A stretch of DNA of 64,000 nucleotides, taken from contig JADYYP010000045.1 of assembly GCA_020853575.1 (NCBI GenBank), positions 558,001-622,000 on the forward strand. Direction: 5' to 3'. This document shows positions 26,667 to 36,322 of the stretch, in pieces. A model generated the notes under the pieces. It saw only the letters and a program-made list of their open reading frames with translations. It did not search any database and was not told the DNA's origin. This DNA is from Planctomycetota bacterium. GTDB taxonomy: Bacteria; Planctomycetota; UBA1135; GCA-002686595. A program made the position numbers and the translations under genes. Positions within the stretch are counted from its first letter, which is position 1; each line of letters opens with the position of its first letter.

Positions 26667-27913
26667 AGCCGCGCATCGTGGACGATGCGACCCTGCGCGC
26701 GTTGGCCGAGCGCTTCGGCACGCCGCTGTTCGTGTACGACGCGGCGACCATCACGGCGCGCGCCGCCGAATTGCTCGAAGCGCGCGACGCCGGGCGCGGA
26801 TTCGACGTCGTGCGCTACGCGCAGAAGGCCAACCCGAACCTCTCGCTCGCGCGCCTCCTGCTCCAACGCGGCTGCGCGCTGGACGCGGTGTCGAGTGGCG
26901 AGTTGCGGCGCGCGCTCGCGCTGGCCTGCGATCCGCGCGACGTCAGCTACTGCGCCGATCTGTTCGACGACGATGCTCTGCAGCTCGTCACGCGGCATCC
27001 GTTCCAACTCGTGGCGGGCTCGCCGGACATGCTCGAGCGCTACGCGGCTGCCGCTCCGCCGCGGCGCGACATCGCGCTGCGGATCAACCCAGGGTTCGGG
27101 CACGGCCACGACGCCAAAGTCGCTACCGGTGGTGAACAGTCCAAGCACGGCATCTGGCACGCCGAGTTGGCGCGGGTCGTCGATCGCGCGCGCGAGCTGG
27201 GGCTCAGGGTCACGGGTCTGCACGTGCACATCGGCTCCGGGTCGGACCTCGAGCATCTGGCGCGGGCCAGCGCGGCCGTGGTCGAGGCCGCGGAAGTGGT
27301 GCGCGATTCGCTCGAGATGCTCTCCTGCGGCGGAGGACTGCCGATCCCCTATCGCGACTCCGAAGTGCGCTTCGACGTGCCACGCTTCCTCGCGCATTGG
27401 AACCGCGCCCGCATGCGGATCGAGGAGCGCGTCGGGCGCGCGCTGCGACTCGAGGTCGAACCCGGTCGCTTCCTGGTGGCCGAGGCTGGGCTGTTGCTGG
27501 CGCGCGTGCTGGGGACCAAGCGCAGCGCCAAGAGCGCCTTCGTGTTCCTCGACGCGGGCTTCCACAACCTGCTGCGGCCGGCGCTGTACGGCGCGTACCA
27601 CAAGCTCTCGCTCGTCGGCCGCGACGCGGAGCCGCGCGAGCCACAGGTCGTCGCCGGACCGTTGTGCGAGAGCGCCGACGTGTTCACCCAGGAGAAGCAC
27701 GGCCGCATCGTCGCCCGCGAGCTGCCGCGCGCGCGCGCGGGTGATTTGTGCTGCATCCACGATACCGGCGCCTACGCGGCCGCGATGGCCAGCGGCTACA
27801 ACTCACAGTTGCTCGCAGCCGAAGTCATGCTCCACAATGGTCGCGCGCGGCTCGTCCGAGCGCGCCAGACGATCGACCAGTTGCTCCGACCCGAGCTCGA
27901 ATGCCTCGAATGA
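26663..27913 (+). CDS. lysA: Diaminopimelate decarboxylase-type PLP enzyme (group IV decarboxylase)
   Basis: 416 residues from a GTG that overlaps the preceding stop (GTGA). The alanine-racemase-fold barrel is complete: Schiff-base Lys55 in YAQKANPN, HVHIGSGSD at 187-194, the phosphate-binding GGGLP at 223-227 and EPGR at 266-269, with the C-terminal CESADV holding Cys335 and Glu336. The YxxxMASGYN segment near 370-380 is typical of LysA. DAP decarboxylase makes lysine from meso-diaminopimelate. Other decarboxylases of this fold use related substrates, and the surrounding dehydrogenase and oxoamine-synthase genes are not lysine genes, so the true substrate may differ. Confidence 0.8.
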   Translation: MKPRIVDDATLRALAERFGTPLFVYDAATITARAAELLEARDAGRGFDVVRYAQKANPNLSLARLLLQRGCALDAVSSGELRRALALACDPRDVSYCADLFDDDALQLVTRHPFQLVAGSPDMLERYAAAAPPRRDIALRINPGFGHGHDAKVATGGEQSKHGIWHAELARVVDRARELGLRVTGLHVHIGSGSDLEHLARASAAVVEAAEVVRDSLEMLSCGGGLPIPYRDSEVRFDVPRFLAHWNRARMRIEERVGRALRLEVEPGRFLVAEAGLLLARVLGTKRSAKSAFVFLDAGFHNLLRPALYGAYHKLSLVGRDAEPREPQVVAGPLCESADVFTQEKHGRIVARELPRARAGDLCCIHDTGAYAAAMASGYNSQLLAAEVMLHNGRARLVRARQTIDQLLRPELECLE

Positions 27914-29211
27914 TCCGCACGCTCCACATCGCTCTCGCCGGCCTGGCATGCACCGTTCTCGGCTTGGCCCAAGGGGAATCCGATCTGCGAACGCCGCCGA
28001 AGAGCCCGCTGCTCACGCTGCTCGAGGCCGACCTCGCGCGCAGTACCGCGCGCGCCGCGGATCCGAGTCTGAGCGAAGAGCAACGCGCGACGGCGAATGC
28101 GCGCTCCGAGCGCATGGGCAAGATCCTGGCAGCGCCCAAGAACTACCGCGCGCAGATCCTCTTGGGAGAGATCGTCGACAAGGACGGGCACAAGACGCTC
28201 GAGCGCACGGCGTGGCGCGCGGACAGCGAGTACGTCTACCCGGCGAGCACCGTCAAGCTGTGCGGAGTCGTCGCGGCGCTCGAGCGCGTCAACGACTACC
28301 GCCGGCGCATCGCGCCGGAGTTCAGCGAGAACACGCCGATCGCGTTCCATCCGCTCAAGCGCGGAGGGAGCTTGCTGGCCGACGATCCCGACAACCTCGA
28401 CGGCGGCAAGATCACCGTCGCGCACGCCATCCGCGAGGTGTTGCTGGTGTCCGACAACGACTCGTTCAACCGCTTGTACGAGTTCTGCGGACAGGACTGG
28501 ATCAACGACTCGATGTGGCGCGCCGGGATTTCGAGCGCACGCATCGCGCACCGCCTCTCGATCCAGATGAGCACGGCCGAGAACAAGCGCACCCCGATCG
28601 TCGAGTTGCGCCTGCCGAGCGGCGCGTTGCTGGTCGAGCAGCGTTCCGGCACCAAGGACTTGAGCCTGAACTCGGTGCCCGAGGTGTACGTCGGCGAGCG
28701 CCACATGCAGGGCGAGAACAAGGTCGGCGGACCGATGTCGTTCTTCTACAAGAACCGCATCGGACTGTACGACCTCCAGACGCTGCTGGCGCGCATCGTG
28801 CGCCCGGACCTGGAGTTCGAGGGCGCGGCGTTCGACATCAGCGAAGCGCAGCGCGCGCTGGTGATCGAGGCACTCAAGACCTACCCCGGTGATTCGCAGA
28901 ACCCGCGCTACGACCGCACGAAGTTCCCCGACGACTACGCCAAGTTCTTCCTGCCCGGACTGACGCGCGTGATCCCCAAGGCCGAGCTCGAGCTCTCGGG
29001 CAAGGTCGGCCTGGGCTACGGCTTCGCGCTCGACACCTCGTACGTGCTCGACAAGCGCAGCGGCCGCGGCTTCTTCCTGGTGGCCGCGATCTACGCCGAC
29101 TCCGACGGCACCGTGAACGACGAGAAGTACGACTACGAGAGCGTCGCCCTGCCGTGGCTCGCCGACGTGGCCGAGATCGTGGCGAGCGATGTGCTCGCGC
29201 GCGCCAAGTGA
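27910..29211 (+). CDS. Secreted serine hydrolase of the beta-lactamase/PBP fold
   Basis: 433 residues, taking the ATG at 27910, which overlaps the LysA stop (ATGA); an ATG 9 bp upstream is in frame. A signal peptide (residues 1-21) is followed by the three penicillin-recognising boxes in order: STVK at 113-116 with nucleophile Ser113, SDN at 181-183, and KVG at 365-367 instead of KTG. The spacing resembles class A beta-lactamase-like serine hydrolases, but the protein is about 130 residues longer than a typical beta-lactamase. An uncharacterised periplasmic hydrolase acting on peptides or amides is likely; resistance to beta-lactams should not be assumed. Confidence 0.78.
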   Translation: MIRTLHIALAGLACTVLGLAQGESDLRTPPKSPLLTLLEADLARSTARAADPSLSEEQRATANARSERMGKILAAPKNYRAQILLGEIVDKDGHKTLERTAWRADSEYVYPASTVKLCGVVAALERVNDYRRRIAPEFSENTPIAFHPLKRGGSLLADDPDNLDGGKITVAHAIREVLLVSDNDSFNRLYEFCGQDWINDSMWRAGISSARIAHRLSIQMSTAENKRTPIVELRLPSGALLVEQRSGTKDLSLNSVPEVYVGERHMQGENKVGGPMSFFYKNRIGLYDLQTLLARIVRPDLEFEGAAFDISEAQRALVIEALKTYPGDSQNPRYDRTKFPDDYAKFFLPGLTRVIPKAELELSGKVGLGYGFALDTSYVLDKRSGRGFFLVAAIYADSDGTVNDEKYDYESVALPWLADVAEIVASDVLARAK

Positions 29212-29215
29212 CGCC

Positions 29216-30508
29216 GTGAAACTCGGCGGAGCGCTGGCACTCGTGCTCGCCTTGGCGCTGGTGATCGGCGCCGTGTGGTGGGCTTCGGAGCGCTCGAGCA
29301 CGATTCCGGACGCTGCGCTGCCGGACGCGCCGTCCCAGGTGCATGCGCCGCGCGCGGCGGAAGCCGCAGCGCTCGGCGCACCGCCCGCGAGCGAGCCCAC
29401 TGCACGCGTGGCGGAACCCGTCGCTCCCTCGCTGGCGCCGCTGGTCGACACGCCGCGCGCGGTCGGCACGGTGCTCGTGCGCGCGACGTGGAATTCTCCC
29501 GCCGCGCCCGCGGCGGGCCTGGCCGTGCGACTCGTCGCGCGCGATACGGGCTACCCACCGCTCGGTGTACGTGAAGCCCGCACCGACGCGCGCGGCGAAG
29601 CACGCTTCGAGCGCGTTCCCGCCGGAGCCGTCGAACTCGCCAGCGATCGCCAACGTGTCGCGGGTCAGGTCGAGCCCGAGAGCGCCTGGAACGCGGAGCT
29701 GAAGCTCGAGCGCGGACTCGAACTGCGCGGCCGGACGATCGATCCCGCAGGACGCGCGGTCGCGCACGCCGAGCTGTTCCTGCTGTGCGCGGATTCCGAC
29801 GTCCCGCTGCACGCGACCGAATCCGACAACTCGGGCCAGTTCCGCCTGTTCGACGTCGCGCTCGGCTCGCGCGTGTTCGCGCGCGCCAAGGACCGTTCGC
29901 CGTCGCGTCCCTACGCCGTCGACGGCAACGCGGAAGCCGGGTTCGAGCACTTGCTGACGCTGGGCGAACGCGGTGCGAACCTGATCGGCCAAGTGCTCGA
30001 CGAGAACGAGGCGCCGGTCGCCGGAGCCGCGGTGTGCATCGAGCACGCGGGCTCTCCACCCGCGTTGACCGAAAGCGATCGCGAAGGGCGCTTCGTGTTG
30101 AACGGGCTCGAGCCGGGCAGCGCGCGGCTGCTGGTGCGCTTCGCGGCGCTCGCACCGCACGACGAGGCGCTGGAATTGGGCTGGGGCGGACGCGACGAGC
30201 GCATCGTGCGCTTGGCCGCGGGACGCAGCGTTGGCGGACGTGCCTTCGATGAGGCCGGTGCGCCGCTCGCGGGCCTCGAGCTCTCGTGGCGCAGCGCGTC
30301 GAGCACGCTCGAGATCCGCACCATCAGCGCAGCCGACGGCAGCTTTGGACTGCGCGGCGTGCCCGTGGGGCGTCAGCGCCTGTACGCCGGGGATTGGGGC
30401 TTCGAAGTGGAGGTCGAGGAGCTCGGTGCGACGACCTGGAATCCGATCCTGCCGCAGCGCGCACCAGAGCAGCTCGAGGCGCGCCCTGCGCGCCGCCGCG
30501 GCCCCTGA
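29216..30508 (+). CDS. Membrane-anchored carboxypeptidase-regulatory-like (CpReg) repeat protein
   Basis: 430 residues from the GTG at 29216, giving an N-terminal membrane helix (LALVLALALVIGAVWW). A Pro/Ala-rich linker follows, then about four CpReg (transthyretin-like) beta-sandwich modules, recognisable by phrases such as LRGRTIDPAGRAVAHAELFL, LIGQVLDENEAPVAGAAV and VGGRAFDEAGAPLAGLEL. Such modules are structural and common in exported planctomycete proteins. No enzymatic domain is present. It is the last gene of the plus-strand operon and ends in a convergent gap. Confidence 0.75.
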   Translation: MKLGGALALVLALALVIGAVWWASERSSTIPDAALPDAPSQVHAPRAAEAAALGAPPASEPTARVAEPVAPSLAPLVDTPRAVGTVLVRATWNSPAAPAAGLAVRLVARDTGYPPLGVREARTDARGEARFERVPAGAVELASDRQRVAGQVEPESAWNAELKLERGLELRGRTIDPAGRAVAHAELFLLCADSDVPLHATESDNSGQFRLFDVALGSRVFARAKDRSPSRPYAVDGNAEAGFEHLLTLGERGANLIGQVLDENEAPVAGAAVCIEHAGSPPALTESDREGRFVLNGLEPGSARLLVRFAALAPHDEALELGWGGRDERIVRLAAGRSVGGRAFDEAGAPLAGLELSWRSASSTLEIRTISAADGSFGLRGVPVGRQRLYAGDWGFEVEVEELGATTWNPILPQRAPEQLEARPARRRGP

Positions 30509-30545
30509 GCCAGGCGCGCATCGCGTCGCATCACTGCGCGCCGCA

Positions 30546-31211
30546 TCACTTCGCGCTCGAAACGAACGCGCGGAACGCGGCTGCGTGGGCCTCGACGGTC
30601 GCTTTCGGTCCGACCAACTTGAGGTAGTAGGGACCGTGATCGCTCTCGAGGATCGCGCCCATCAGCTTCCAACCGCTTTCGTGGTAGCGCTCGCCCGAGC
30701 CCATCACTTTCTCGGCGACGTAGGTGCCCTCGAGCTCGGTCTCGGTCACCGCGCCGGCGTCCACGCGCCGCGTCGTGTTGGTCATCTTGTCGCGCGACTT
30801 GGAGCCGTCGGTTTGCTCGAACTGCAGCGCCCAGCGGTTCAGATTGGCCTCGAGCGGCCCCATGCCCATCTTGCCGCTGTAGAAGATCACCAACTCGGCC
30901 GCGGCAGTGTCGCCGGCGCTCGGCGGCAAGCGGTACTGACCCTTGCGCATCGCGTTGGACGGAGGCTCGGAAATCCAGCCTTCCGGAGCCGTGAAGCTCA
31001 GTTCCTTGGCTGCGCTCGGCGCGTCGACTCCCGGCGCCTGGGGTTTCTTGGTCGCGCCGCTGGCGGGCGTCGGGGTGGACGGAGCTTCGACGCGCGCGGG
31101 CTCCTCGAGCTGCGGCTCGGCCGGCGCTGCGGCTCGGCCGTCGTTCGCGGGTGCATCGGGCGAGCACGCGGCCACGGCCGCGAACAGTGGGAACCAGAGA
31201 ACGTGCTTCAT
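30546..31211 (-). CDS. Lipoprotein of unknown function
   Basis: 221 residues. The signal peptide ends in AAVAAC (lipobox VAAC, Cys16), so it should be lipid-anchored. A Pro/Ala/Glu-rich linker (about 18-65) leads to a compact domain with the phrases WISEPPSNAMRKGQYRLP and LVIFYSGKMGMGPLEANLNRW. This pattern recurs in planctomycete exported proteins but has no function I know. The ATG at 31211 overlaps the symporter stop (ATGA), so it is co-translated with the transporter and the ASKHA-fold gene. Confidence 0.65.
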   Translation of the reverse strand: MKHVLWFPLFAAVAACSPDAPANDGRAAAPAEPQLEEPARVEAPSTPTPASGATKKPQAPGVDAPSAAKELSFTAPEGWISEPPSNAMRKGQYRLPPSAGDTAAAELVIFYSGKMGMGPLEANLNRWALQFEQTDGSKSRDKMTNTTRRVDAGAVTETELEGTYVAEKVMGSGERYHESGWKLMGAILESDHGPYYLKLVGPKATVEAHAAAFRAFVSSAK

Positions 31212-32932
31212 GTTGTTGCGTCCGAGCGCTCGCCGGCGCGCCGCAGAAGATAGCCGAACACGAAGGCCGTCGTGCATCCGATGGGCGCGAACCAAGGCCA
31301 GGTGATCGCGGGAGAGAAGTGCTGCGCGGCGGCGAGCAGCGCTCCCGCGGCAAGCCACGCCGCGGCGCGCGCGAGGTCCGCCGCGCGCCAGGCGCTGGCG
31401 CAATGCAGACACCAAGCTCCGAGCAGCACGGCGAAGGCGCTGGCAACCACCCACGGAGTCCAGGCTTGGTGCCAGGCCACCGCCAGCACCGTGATCACCG
31501 AGAGCGGTGCCGACCACAGGTATCCCGAGCCATCCACGCGGCCGCGGAAGAAGAACGCCAGCCCGAAGGCAGCGAGCAGCGCGCCTTGCGTGTAGCCGGG
31601 CATCATCAGGGCCAAGTCGAGCACCGCGCCAAAGCGCGGATCGCGTTGCACGAACTCGCACAACGCCGCGATCACGCACAGCACGACGCCGAAGACCACG
31701 ATCAAGAGCTTCGACACGGCCAGCGCGCGGCGCTCGTCGTCTTGGCTCACGCTGCCCTGGCGCGCCAGTCGCGGCAAGTAGAACGCCGACATCACGGTCT
31801 GCGCGAGCGCCGCGAGGATCGAGTCCAGGCTCGAGATCGCCGCGGCGAACGCGCCGGCGATGATCAGGCCCTTCAGGCCGCTCGGGATCACGTCGACGAT
31901 GAAGATCGGGAAGATGCGGTCGGGCTTCTCGCGGAACAGCTCGAGGGCCGTGCCCGCGAGCGGGTGGTGTTGGTAATAGGCGTAGAGCGCGATCCCGAGC
32001 AGCGCCACCAGCACGGCGACGATCATCGAGGCGTAGCTGGCGATCATCGCCTTCTGCGCCTCGCGCGCGTTCTTGCAGCAGAACACGCGCTGGGCCATCA
32101 GCTGATCGGTGCCGAAGGCGCCGACGCCGACCCAGGTGTTGGCGATCAAGGCCGCCCAGAAGGTGTTGGCCTTCGAGAAGCTGAGCTCGAAGTCGAAGAA
32201 ACGGAACTTGTCGGCCGCGCGCCCCAGCGCCACGACCTCGGCAGCGCCGCCTTCGACGTGCGCGACGGCGGTGACCAGCGCGACCGCGATGGCGATCAAG
32301 AACACCAGGAACAGCACGGCGTCGGTCCAGATCACCGTGGCCATGCCGCCGAGCCAGGTCCACACCACTGCCACCAGCCCGATCAACGCGATCGCGGCCC
32401 ACAGTCCGCGCACGCCGGTGGCCTGCTCCAGCGCGCTGAACTCGTCGTGGAGCACGACCTCCAGCACCAAGCCGGTCAAGTACACACGCGCCGCTTGCCC
32501 CAGCACGCCGCCGATCGTGAACAGAATCGTCGTGACGCTGCGCACGTGCGGACCGAGCACCTGCCCCATGTAGTCGTAGGGACTGAAGATCTCGCGCTCG
32601 TAGTACCTGGGGATCAACCACAGCGCGACGATCCAGCGCGCCAGGAACAGGCCGATCACGCCGAGTTGCAGATAGGCGATGTTGCCGCCGTCCTTGAAGA
32701 CCGTCGCGGGCAGGCTGATCAGCGTCACTGCGCTGATCTCGGTGGCGATGATCGACGCGCTCACCGCGTACCAGGGCAGCTTGCGACCTCCGAGGAAGAA
32801 GTCGCGGATCGTCGCCGGTCTGCCGCTGGTCGCTGCGCCGATCCAGTGCGTCAGGAGGAACAGCCCGAGGACCACGGCCCAATCGAAGGGACCGAACGAG
32901 CCCGCGAGTCCTTGGCTCGCGCCTTCAGGCAT
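31208..32932 (-). CDS. Sodium:solute symporter (SSS family)
   Basis: 574 residues from the ATG at 32932, which lies inside the end of the upstream gene (8-bp overlap). About thirteen to fourteen hydrophobic segments are present. SSS hallmarks include FFLGGRKLPWYAVSASIIATEISAVTL near 40-65 and GAFAAAISSLDSILAALAQTV about two-thirds along, a Na+-site-like SSLDS. The family imports sugars, amino acids, vitamins or organic acids with Na+. The partner upstream is a sugar-kinase-like ASKHA protein, so a sugar or sugar derivative is a reasonable guess for the substrate. Confidence 0.88.
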   Translation of the reverse strand: MPEGASQGLAGSFGPFDWAVVLGLFLLTHWIGAATSGRPATIRDFFLGGRKLPWYAVSASIIATEISAVTLISLPATVFKDGGNIAYLQLGVIGLFLARWIVALWLIPRYYEREIFSPYDYMGQVLGPHVRSVTTILFTIGGVLGQAARVYLTGLVLEVVLHDEFSALEQATGVRGLWAAIALIGLVAVVWTWLGGMATVIWTDAVLFLVFLIAIAVALVTAVAHVEGGAAEVVALGRAADKFRFFDFELSFSKANTFWAALIANTWVGVGAFGTDQLMAQRVFCCKNAREAQKAMIASYASMIVAVLVALLGIALYAYYQHHPLAGTALELFREKPDRIFPIFIVDVIPSGLKGLIIAGAFAAAISSLDSILAALAQTVMSAFYLPRLARQGSVSQDDERRALAVSKLLIVVFGVVLCVIAALCEFVQRDPRFGAVLDLALMMPGYTQGALLAAFGLAFFFRGRVDGSGYLWSAPLSVITVLAVAWHQAWTPWVVASAFAVLLGAWCLHCASAWRAADLARAAAWLAAGALLAAAQHFSPAITWPWFAPIGCTTAFVFGYLLRRAGERSDATT

Positions 32933-34082
32933 CCACCGGGCTCCAGGCGGCGAGCGCGGAGGCCGCGGCACCCAGCGCGGGCGCCCCACGCAAGCTCGAG
33001 CAGCGCAGCCAGCGTTCGCGCGTGAGCTCGCCCGGCGCATCGCTCGGATAGGTGTGCGCGAAACCCAAGCGCTCGAAATGCGCCGCGAGCTCGCGCTCCA
33101 GCGCGGCGCGGAAGTAGGGCAACGTCCGCGCGTCCTGGAGCAACTGCCCGAGCCGCTGGCCGACGACGACGCGCTGCAACACGTGCGGGCCCGGCAGCGG
33201 CGCTGAATCGCTGGTGCGCATCCACAGCGCGAAGGCGCGCTCGGCGATCAGGGCGGCCAAGCGCTCGCCCGTGAGCTTGAACAACTCCTGGGCGCGCTCG
33301 TCGGTGCGCACGCGCTCCTCGGGCAAGCGCCCGCGCGCCAACGGCACCTCGAAGCCGACGCGGTCGGCCCACTCGCTGTTGAGACCGGCGGCCGACAGCG
33401 AGCGGTCGTAGCTCTTTCCGCTGGCGTCGCGCAACTTCCAGGCGCGCGGAAACCAACCTTCGATCGACTCGAGGCGCACCAGCCCGCCGCGCAACTTCAG
33501 GGATTCCGCCAGGCCCGTGCCCCCGCCCAAGTAGTAGGCGTCGTCGACGCCGCGAAACAGACCCTCCTCGGCCGCTTCCTCACCCAGACCGCAGCACCAA
33601 CCATCGCTCTCCAGGCGCGCGATCGGCGCGGCGAACTCCAGGCCGTCGAGGCGCAGGCGCTCCTCGAGGCGCTCGACGAAGCGCGGAATGCGCGGACCGT
33701 TGAGCGCGAACTCGATTCCGCGCCCGTCGGGTGTCTTGCGGCCGGGCATGGCGATCCCGAGCAGCACCTGGCGCGCGCCGCGCCGCCGCGCCACCTCGAG
33801 CACGCACTGCGCGGTGCTCTCGATCCAGGCCCAACCTTGCTCGCGCTCCGCGGGTGTCGGCGGACCGGGAGGTTCGAGCCCCTCGGGTCCAGCCTCCGCC
33901 GGAGGCGTGAAGCCCGGCACGCGCGGGTACCTCGCGCTCGCGCTGTTCTCGCTCAGGCGCAGGGCCGGCGCGCCGCCGCGCAGCACGACCGCGACGTCGT
34001 GCACCTTCACCTGCGTTGCTCCGCCGTCGACGCCGATCAACTGCGTCGAAAGCGGCAACCGTCGCGCACTCCTCCACGGCAT
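32925..34082 (-). CDS. ASKHA-fold sugar kinase/ATPase-like protein
   Basis: 385 residues. The N-terminal phosphate-1 loop IGVDGGATQVKV at 16-27 and a mid-protein GGGTGLAE at 187-194 identify the ASKHA (hexokinase/actin-like) fold. It resembles N-acetylglucosamine-kinase or ROK-like proteins, but a ROK zinc site (CxCGxxxC) is absent. A WCCG segment near 162 lies where the sugar lobe would be. Coupled by an 8-bp overlap to a sodium:solute symporter, it could phosphorylate the imported sugar. The start is an ATG at 34082; a later start inside the fold would remove the phosphate-1 loop, so the longer form is kept. Confidence 0.62.
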   Translation of the reverse strand: MPWRSARRLPLSTQLIGVDGGATQVKVHDVAVVLRGGAPALRLSENSASARYPRVPGFTPPAEAGPEGLEPPGPPTPAEREQGWAWIESTAQCVLEVARRRGARQVLLGIAMPGRKTPDGRGIEFALNGPRIPRFVERLEERLRLDGLEFAAPIARLESDGWCCGLGEEAAEEGLFRGVDDAYYLGGGTGLAESLKLRGGLVRLESIEGWFPRAWKLRDASGKSYDRSLSAAGLNSEWADRVGFEVPLARGRLPEERVRTDERAQELFKLTGERLAALIAERAFALWMRTSDSAPLPGPHVLQRVVVGQRLGQLLQDARTLPYFRAALERELAAHFERLGFAHTYPSDAPGELTRERWLRCSSLRGAPALGAAASALAAWSPVDA

Positions 34083-34141
34083 GGTGCGCCGAGCGTGTCA
34101 AACCGCGGCCCCGCGTTCAACGCGGCGCGCGCGACGACCCG

Positions 34142-35428
<1,287 letters not shown>

Positions 35429-35476
35429 AGAGGATTGGGGGCGTGGCGCGCGACGGGAGCGTTCTGAGCAACGCGC

Positions 35477-35482
35477 AGTGTA
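35477..35482 (-). promoter_or_regulatory. Candidate -10 element for citrate synthase
   Basis: On the minus strand TACACT (35482-35477) lies 48 nt upstream of the gltA ATG. No convincing -35 sits at the right distance, so this is weak. Confidence 0.25.
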
Positions 35483-35571
35483 GCGGTTGCGACGGCGTGC
35501 TCTCCACTGCGCACAGGTGCGACGTCGGGCTTTGTCCAGGGCGCGCGCGCTCGCGGCGCGCCGCGCTGAGC

Positions 35572-35599
35572 TTGTTCGCGCTCGGCCGGCCTTTAGAAT
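35572..35599 (+). promoter_or_regulatory. Candidate sigma-70-type promoter for the nucleotide-sugar operon
   Basis: TTGTTC at 35572-35577 and TAGAAT at 35594-35599 are 16 bp apart, 36 bp upstream of the ATG at 35636. Called by eye in the divergent gap between gltA and the GT2 gene. Confidence 0.45.
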
Positions 35600-35635
35600 C
35601 CCCGCCTTTCCATTCGAAGAAGCGCCACCTCCCCC

Positions 35636-36322
35636 ATGGCTCGAACCCGCACAGTCGTCGCAGTGCTCCCGGCGTACAACCTCGAGAAGGGCATCGCCGA
35701 GATCGTGCGTCGCACGCAGCCTTTCGTCGATCACGTGCTGGTCACGGCCGACGCCTCCAAGGACGCCACGGCGGCCGCCGCGCGCGCCGCCGGCGCCATC
35801 GTGCCCGAGCCCGAAATGGTTCGCGGCAAAGGGTTTGCGCTGATCAAGGGGATCGAGGCCACGCGCGCGCTCAAGCCCGACGTGGTGATCGTCATGGACT
35901 CGGACGGCCAACACCTGCCGGAGGAAATTCCGGTCTTGCTGGCGCCCTTCGAGAAAGGTGCGGTCGACATGGTCGTCGGTTCGCGCATGCTGGGAACGCT
36001 GCGCACCTCGACCATCAACAAGTTCGGCAACTTCGGGCTGAAGTGCATTTCGTTCGCGGTCACCTGGCGCTGGCTGACCGACACCGAGTCGGGCTTCCGG
36101 GCCTTCCGCGCCGAAAAGCTCTACCAACTGAAACTGACGTCGCGCGGCTACGAGATCGAGAGCGAGCTCCTGCTGCGCGCGCTGCACGCACGCTTCAAAG
36201 TCGAGGAAGTGCCGATCCACGTACCCTTCGCGGTCCCCGGCGTGACCGTTTGGGATGGCTTCAAGGTCGGTTGGTACAAGATCAAGAACGGACTCAAGCT
36301 GCGCTTGGGCATGGAGCTCTGA
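35636..36322 (+). CDS. GT2-family glycosyltransferase (dolichol-phosphate-sugar-synthase-like)
   Basis: 228 residues. GT-A fold signature: VVAVLPAYNLEKGIAEIV at the N-terminus, the metal-binding DSDGQH at about 87-92, and the DTESGFRAFRAEKL acceptor-side segment near 150. The length and lack of membrane helices fit soluble or peripheral GT2 enzymes such as polyprenyl-phosphate sugar transferases. The stop overlaps the start of the nucleotide-sugar dehydrogenase gene (TGATG), and an epimerase follows, so the operon both makes an activated uronic-acid-type sugar and transfers a sugar to an acceptor. The ATG at 35636 places the VLPAYN strand 10 residues in, as is usual. Confidence 0.88.
   Translation: MARTRTVVAVLPAYNLEKGIAEIVRRTQPFVDHVLVTADASKDATAAAARAAGAIVPEPEMVRGKGFALIKGIEATRALKPDVVIVMDSDGQHLPEEIPVLLAPFEKGAVDMVVGSRMLGTLRTSTINKFGNFGLKCISFAVTWRWLTDTESGFRAFRAEKLYQLKLTSRGYEIESELLLRALHARFKVEEVPIHVPFAVPGVTVWDGFKVGWYKIKNGLKLRLGMEL

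Noticed and set aside
27910..29211. Antibiotic resistance beta-lactamase
   Set aside because: The three boxes are there, but KTG is KVG and the protein is much longer than resistance enzymes; a general serine hydrolase is the safer call.
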